A DNA stretch of 46,792 nt from SHZI01 sp964407855 (GTDB lineage Bacteria; Pseudomonadota; Gammaproteobacteria; Steroidobacterales; GCA-2729495). Under the pieces are notes generated by a model. That model was not told the DNA's origin. It searched no databases and saw nothing but the letters and a program-made list of their open reading frames with translations. The stretch lies in contig CAYOXI010000013.1 in the NCBI GenBank assembly GCA_964407855.1, forward strand, positions 1 to 46,792, written 5' to 3'. Position 1 is the first letter of the stretch. Each line of letters opens with the position of its first letter. Made by a program: the position numbers and the translations under genes. This document shows, piece after piece, positions 40,882 through 46,792 of this stretch.

Positions 40882-41340
40882 TTGCAGGCATCTCGATACT
40901 TGCGCCGGGCAGCCTGGCGGCTGGCCAGCTGGCAGGGTGTGATCACGCTGGTGATCGCAGCCGTTGCGGGACTGCTGGGTGGCCCGGCGGCCGCCACCTC
41001 GGCCCTGCTGGGTGGTGGCATCGGAATGATCTGCGGCCTGTATCAGGCAATGCGGATGTTCCGGGTCAGTGCCGCTGATGATCCGGGCCGGTTTTACCGC
41101 GGGGTCTGGGTGAGTGAAGTGGTGAAGATCCTCCTGACGGTGGCGCTCTTCATCTTTGCGATCCGGGTACTGAACCCCGGTTTCGGGCCGATGATCGTCG
41201 CCTATGCCGCCACCTTTCTTGTGTACTGGGTGGCACTGGGCACTGGCTATCCCTGGTTTCCGCCCGGTGGCGTACCGGGCTTGCCGGCAGAAGAACTGAA
41301 CACAGACAGCCCACGCGCGAAAGTGCGGGACGGCAGGTAG
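40882..41340 (+). CDS. atpI: ATP synthase accessory protein AtpI
   Basis: Small membrane protein that assists assembly of the subunit c ring. The 152 residues contain four hydrophobic segments, with LLGGGIGMICGLYQAMRMF and FYRGVWVSEVVKILLTVALF matching the family. The frame opens at TTG 40882, eleven bases after an in-frame TGA; no other start is close. First gene of the atp operon here. Confidence 0.88.
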   Translation: MQASRYLRRAAWRLASWQGVITLVIAAVAGLLGGPAAATSALLGGGIGMICGLYQAMRMFRVSAADDPGRFYRGVWVSEVVKILLTVALFIFAIRVLNPGFGPMIVAYAATFLVYWVALGTGYPWFPPGGVPGLPAEELNTDSPRAKVRDGR

Positions 41341-41343
41341 CGA

Positions 41344-42186
41344 ATGGCAGCAGCAGGCGAAAGAACCTCCGCCGAGTACATCCAGCACCACCTGACCCAT
41401 CTGCAGGTTTGCCAGGATGAGGCCGGTGCGTGGGTCTGGAACAAGTGCTCCGGCAACTTCTTCGCCCTTAATGTGGACTCCATGGTCGTCGCGGTACTGC
41501 TCGCGGTGTTCCTGGGCTGGCTGTTCCGGCGCGTGGCAGTCAACGCCACCAGCGGCACCCCCGGCCGGCTGCAGGCCTTCATCGAGGTGGTGGTGGATTT
41601 CGTCGACGACAGTGTCCGCAGCACCTTCAACGGCAAGAGCAATCTGATCGCGCCGCTCGCGCTGACCATCGTCACCTGGGTGTTCATGATGAATCTCATG
41701 GACCTCATCCCGGTGGACTGGCTGCCCTACGCCTTCGAGGCCAGCGGCACCGCCGACTACCTGCGCGTGGTGCCCACCGCCGACGTCAACGTCACTTTCG
41801 GCATGTCCCTGTCGGTGTTCGTGCTGATCCTCTACTACAGCTTCAGGAAGAAGGGCGTGGGCGGCTTTGCCGCCGAGCTCACGATGAGCCCGCTCAACCC
41901 GAAGACCCTGGGCGTGCCGGTGTATCTCTGGCCGCTGGTGATGCTCTTCAACTTCGTGCTCGAGACCGTTGCCCTGCTGGCCAAGCCCCTGTCGCTGGCG
42001 CTGCGGCTGTTCGGCAACATGTACGCCGGTGAGCTGATGTTCATCCTGATCGCCATCATCGGTCTCTGGCAGCTGCCCCTGCACTTCGGCTGGGCGGTCT
42101 TCCACATCCTGATCATCACGCTGCAGGCCTATATCTTCATGATGCTGACCATCGTGTACCTGAGCCAGGCCCACGAGCATCACTGA
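41344..42186 (+). CDS. atpB: F-type ATP synthase subunit a
   Basis: Membrane subunit that forms the proton half-channels. The 280 residues hold the essential Arg in PLSLALRLFGNMYAGE (about residue 220), and a segment with PVDWLP near residue 122. Length and order fit E. coli AtpB (271). Three bases separate it from atpI. Confidence 0.97.
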   Translation: MAAAGERTSAEYIQHHLTHLQVCQDEAGAWVWNKCSGNFFALNVDSMVVAVLLAVFLGWLFRRVAVNATSGTPGRLQAFIEVVVDFVDDSVRSTFNGKSNLIAPLALTIVTWVFMMNLMDLIPVDWLPYAFEASGTADYLRVVPTADVNVTFGMSLSVFVLILYYSFRKKGVGGFAAELTMSPLNPKTLGVPVYLWPLVMLFNFVLETVALLAKPLSLALRLFGNMYAGELMFILIAIIGLWQLPLHFGWAVFHILIITLQAYIFMMLTIVYLSQAHEHH

Positions 42187-42231
42187 GCAATCCGCGACTT
42201 TTAGCAACACTTCGTTATTCAGGAGCAAACG

Positions 42232-42498
42232 ATGGAAACTGTTATTGGCTTTACCGCGATCGCCGTGGCGATCCTGATCGGTCTCGGTGCGCTCGGCGTC
42301 GGCATCGGCATGGGCCTGCTCGGCGGCCGGTTCCTCGAGGGCTGTGCACGCCAGCCGGAGCTGGCCAACATGCTCCAGACCAAGATGTTTCTCGTGGTCG
42401 CGCTGCTCGACGCGGTGGCCATGATCGGGGTGGGTATCGCGCTCTTCTTCGCCTTCGCCAACCCGTTCATCGGCCAGCTGCAGTCGGTTGGTGGTTGA
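42232..42498 (+). CDS. atpE: F-type ATP synthase subunit c
   Basis: Proteolipid of the rotating ring. The 88 residues form two membrane helices with the loop GGRFLEGCARQPE between them. The proton-carrying acid is Asp60 in VVALLDAVAMIG; there is no sodium-type Gln/Glu pattern, so the enzyme is proton-driven. An AGGAG sequence precedes the ATG by seven bases. It is a well-known YidC client. Confidence 0.97.
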   Translation: METVIGFTAIAVAILIGLGALGVGIGMGLLGGRFLEGCARQPELANMLQTKMFLVVALLDAVAMIGVGIALFFAFANPFIGQLQSVGG

Positions 42499-42558
42499 GT
42501 GACCGGATCGGGACAGGCCCTGCGGGGCTAGTCCGGATCCAGATTCAGGAGTCGCACG

Positions 42559-43029
42559 GTGGATATCAACCTCACTCTGATCGGCCAGTCCATTGCGATG
42601 GCCGTGTTCGTCTGGTTCTGCATGAAGTTCGTGTGGCCGCCACTGATGGGCGTCATCGACGAGCGCCAGGCGAAGATCACGGATGGCCTCGCCGCCGCCG
42701 ACCGGGGCGCCCGTTCGCTGGAAGAGGCGCAGCTGAAGATCGCCGCCCAGGTGGAGGAGGCCCGCACCCAGGCCCGCCAGATCATCGACCAGGCCCAGAC
42801 CCGCGCCAATGGCATCGTGGATGAAGCCCGCGTCGGCGCCACCCAGGAGCGCGAGCGCATCCTGCAGTCCGCCCAGGCCGAAGTAGAGCAGCAGATCAAC
42901 CGCGCGCGGGACGAACTCCGCACCCAGGTGGCCGCCATCACGGTGGCCGGCGCCGAGAAGATCCTGGCCCGGGAGATCGATCCCCGCGCCCACCAGGAAC
43001 TGCTCGACAAGCTCGCAGCCCAGATTTAA
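42559..43029 (+). CDS. atpF: F-type ATP synthase subunit b
   Basis: Peripheral stalk subunit. The 156 residues begin MDINLTLIGQSIAMAVFVWF, a single membrane anchor, followed by a long charged helix rich in Ala, Glu, Arg and Gln (about 35-150). The start is GTG, preceded by an AGGAG at 42547-42551. The length equals that of E. coli subunit b. Confidence 0.96.
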   Translation: MDINLTLIGQSIAMAVFVWFCMKFVWPPLMGVIDERQAKITDGLAAADRGARSLEEAQLKIAAQVEEARTQARQIIDQAQTRANGIVDEARVGATQERERILQSAQAEVEQQINRARDELRTQVAAITVAGAEKILAREIDPRAHQELLDKLAAQI

Positions 43030-43042
43030 GGCACCCGGCACA

Positions 43043-43609
43043 GTGGCAGAACACGGTACAACGGCCCGACCCTACGCCCAGGCAGTCTTCGAGATTGCCC
43101 GCACGGATAACCAGCTGGCCGCCTGGTCCGATCTCCTGCGCATGGCGGCGGAGATCGCGGTATCGCCGGATGGCGCGCGGATCCTGGGCAAGCCAGGCGC
43201 CGACCTGTCCGCGTTCGCCGAAGCGGTGGCGGATATCTGCCGCGAGAAGCTGCCGGGATCGGCCATCCTCGCCCAGGGCAGCAAGTCGGTCGCCGCCGGC
43301 TTCCTCAAGGTGCTGGCCGAGAACCAGCGGCTCGGTGTGCTGCCGGAGATCCTCGCCCGCTTCGAGGTGCTGCGGTCGGAAGCCGAGAAAACCCTCGACG
43401 TGGTGCTGACCTCGGCCGCCGACGTGAGCGACCAGCAGAAGAACCGCATCGTGGAATCACTGAGCAAGCGCTTCGAGCGTCAGGTCCGGCTCACCGTGCA
43501 GCTGGACCCGACCCTGATCGGTGGCGCCCGCCTGCAGGTGGGTGACCGGGTAATTGATGGTTCGGTACGCACCGGCCTCGATAAATTGGCAACCGCACTG
43601 CGCGCCTGA
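43043..43609 (+). CDS. atpH: F-type ATP synthase subunit delta
   Basis: Stalk subunit that joins b to the alpha3beta3 head. The 188 residues show TTARPYAQAVFEIA at the N-terminus and a C-terminal part with LDPTLIGGARLQVGDRVIDGSVR, both diagnostic. The start is GTG, 13 bases after atpF; it is 32 bases before atpA. Confidence 0.95.
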   Translation: MAEHGTTARPYAQAVFEIARTDNQLAAWSDLLRMAAEIAVSPDGARILGKPGADLSAFAEAVADICREKLPGSAILAQGSKSVAAGFLKVLAENQRLGVLPEILARFEVLRSEAEKTLDVVLTSAADVSDQQKNRIVESLSKRFERQVRLTVQLDPTLIGGARLQVGDRVIDGSVRTGLDKLATALRA

Positions 43610-43640
43610 GTCGCAGGCAACGCAGGGCAGAGGAACGACA

Positions 43641-45182
<1,542 letters not shown>

Positions 45183-45214
45183 GCCGCTTCGGAAACGCTT
45201 AGGAAAACCAGCCC

Positions 45215-46081
45215 ATGGCCGGCGCAAAAGAGATCCGCACCAAGATCAAGAGCGTGAAGAGCACGCAGAAGATCACCAAGGCCATGGAAAAGGTGGCGGC
45301 CAGCAAGCTCCGTCGCACCCAGCAGCGCATGGCCGCGGCCCGGCCCTATGCAGACAAGATCCGGCAGGTGATCGGCAACCTGTTCCAGGCCAATCCGGAG
45401 TACCGGCATCCCTTCCTGGTGTCCCGGCCCGTGAAGCGCGTCGGCTATATCGTGATGAGCACCGACCGGGGCCTGTGCGGCGGCCTCAACGTCAACGAGT
45501 TCCGCAAGCTGATCCCGGAGCTGCGCCAGTGGCAGGACAAGGGCGTCGAGGCCGACCTCTGCCTGGTGGGCGCCAAGGCCGTGCAGTTCTTCCGCCGCCT
45601 GAAGGTGAACGTGGTGGCAGCCACCACCCACCTCGGTGAAAACCCCCAGATCGCCGACCTGATCGGGGCAGTTACGGTGATGCTCGACGCCTACAAGGAG
45701 GGCCGGATCGACCGGCTGTACCTGGTCTACAACGACTTCATCAACACCATGAGCCAGAAGGTGGACTTCCAGCAGCTGCTGCCGGTGGAGCCCCTGAATC
45801 CGGGCGAGCTGCAGCAGACCTGGGACTACATCTACGAGCCCGGTGCGCTGGAACTGCTGGACGACGTGCTGACGCGCTACGTCGAAACCCAGGTCTACCG
45901 GGGCGCGGTCGAGAACGTGGCCTGCGAGATGGCGTCGAAGATGGTGGCCATGAAGGCCGCCACCGACAACGCCGGCAAGCTGATCGAGAAACTCCAACTG
46001 GAATACAACAAGGCACGGCAGGCCAGCATCACCCGGGAAATCTCGGAGATCGTTGGCGGCGCCGCCGCTGTGAGCGGGTAA
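45215..46081 (+). CDS. atpG: F-type ATP synthase subunit gamma
   Basis: Central rotor shaft. The 288 residues show the coiled N-terminal helix MAGAKEIRTKIKSVKSTQKI and the C-terminal one NAGKLIEKLQLEYNKARQA, with STDRGLCGGLNVN in between. Length and order fit the family. Confidence 0.96.
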   Translation: MAGAKEIRTKIKSVKSTQKITKAMEKVAASKLRRTQQRMAAARPYADKIRQVIGNLFQANPEYRHPFLVSRPVKRVGYIVMSTDRGLCGGLNVNEFRKLIPELRQWQDKGVEADLCLVGAKAVQFFRRLKVNVVAATTHLGENPQIADLIGAVTVMLDAYKEGRIDRLYLVYNDFINTMSQKVDFQQLLPVEPLNPGELQQTWDYIYEPGALELLDDVLTRYVETQVYRGAVENVACEMASKMVAMKAATDNAGKLIEKLQLEYNKARQASITREISEIVGGAAAVSG

Positions 46082-46090
46082 GGAAAGAGC

Positions 46091-46792
46091 ATGAGCAACG
46101 GCAAGGTAGTACAGGTCATTGGCGCCGTCGTCGACGTGGAATTCCCGCGGGATTCCATTCCGAAGGTGTATGACGCGCTGAAGATCAGCGAGGGCAACCT
46201 CACCCTGGAGGTGCAGCAGCAGCTCGGTGACGGCGTGGTCCGCACCATCGCGATGGGTGCCAGCGAAGGCCTGAAGCGCGGCTTTGCGGTGACCAACACC
46301 GGCGCACCGATCTCGGTGCCCGTCGGTCCGAAGACCCTCGGCCGCATCATGGACGTGCTCGGCACACCGATCGACGAAGCCGGCCCCATTGGTGCGGAGG
46401 AGTCCTGGCCAATTCACCGGGCGGCCCCCACCTACGAGGACCAGGCGGGCACCACCGAGCTGCTGGAAACCGGCATCAAGGTGATCGACCTGATCATGCC
46501 CATCGCCAAGGGCGGCAAGATCGGCCTCTTCGGTGGCGCCGGCGTCGGCAAGACGGTGACGCTGCTCGAGCTCATCCGCAACATCGCGGCCGAGCATTCC
46601 GGCTACTCGGTGTTCGCCGGCGTCGGCGAGCGCACGCGGGAAGGCAACGACTTCTACCACGAGATGAAAGACAGCGGCGTGCTCGACAAGGTGGCGCTGG
46701 TCTACGGCCAGATGAACGAGCCGCCCGGCAACCGCCTGCGCGTGGCGCTCACCGGCCTGACGATGGCCGAGTACTTCCGCGACGAAGGCCGC
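46091..46792 (+). CDS. atpD: F-type ATP synthase subunit beta, cut by the window end
   Basis: First 234 residues of the catalytic subunit. It begins MSNGKVVQVIGAVVDVEF and includes Walker A GGAGVGKT (about 153-160), AGVGERTREGNDFYHEM and LVYGQMNEPPG. The ATG at 46091 has an AGGAAAGAG sequence just upstream. The frame is open to the last base, so the rest of the gene and atpC must follow outside. Confidence 0.97.
   Translation, partial: MSNGKVVQVIGAVVDVEFPRDSIPKVYDALKISEGNLTLEVQQQLGDGVVRTIAMGASEGLKRGFAVTNTGAPISVPVGPKTLGRIMDVLGTPIDEAGPIGAEESWPIHRAAPTYEDQAGTTELLETGIKVIDLIMPIAKGGKIGLFGGAGVGKTVTLLELIRNIAAEHSGYSVFAGVGERTREGNDFYHEMKDSGVLDKVALVYGQMNEPPGNRLRVALTGLTMAEYFRDEGR

Noticed and set aside
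40786..43041. Long open frame of 751 codons opposite the atp genes
   Set aside because: It is a shadow of atpI, atpB, atpE and atpF on the other strand, with low-complexity His/Gln/Asp-rich content and no family match.

Overview
This window is chromosomal DNA from a GC-rich gammaproteobacterium (about two thirds G+C by eye). Its core is the replication-origin neighbourhood in the order typical of that class: gyrB-recF-dnaN-dnaA on the minus strand, then rpmH-rnpA-yidC-mnmE on the plus strand, and further on mnmG, rsmG, parA, parB and the atp operon. I cannot name a genus. A run of exactly 100 N (28537-28636) shows that the sequence is a scaffold from a draft or metagenome assembly.

Left part (1-8.6 kb): a nitrogen-control cluster on the minus strand (glnA, a DUF4124 protein, ntrB, ntrC). 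Upstream of glnA there is a near-consensus sigma-54 promoter and two NtrC sites 32 bases apart. Divergent from it are glyQ-glyS and an acyltransferase of the PlsC type. Origin part (8.6-18.5 kb): gyrB, recF, dnaN, dnaA, then rpmH, rnpA, yidC, mnmE. Two parS-type palindromes lie inside recF, one of them just upstream of the gyrB promoter. There are two candidate origin segments: an AT-rich stretch between dnaA and dnaN, and a short dnaA-rpmH gap with one perfect DnaA box.

Middle part (18.6-28.5 kb): dps, a queuosine-precursor transporter, a membrane diguanylate cyclase, mnmG, and a complete oligopeptide ABC transporter whose two ATPases are fused. Accessory part (28.5-35.1 kb): the assembly gap beside half of a REP-like hairpin, a cut thioesterase gene, vapBC, a small unknown gene, ppa, a ComEA-like gene with an apparent frameshift, a PD-(D/E)XK nuclease-helicase fusion of lower G+C (candidate defence gene), an osmC gene without a start, higBA, and two unpaired antitoxin-like genes facing away from each other across a palindrome.

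Right part (35.1-46.8 kb): DUF1499 and SIMPL proteins, a dihaem cytochrome c, an AcuI-type reductase, rsmG-parA-parB, and atpIBEFHAGD, with atpD cut by the window end. A clear sigma-70 promoter precedes atpI. The usual mnmG-rsmG linkage is split by about 15 kb of transporter and accessory genes. Several core genes appear to use TTG starts.
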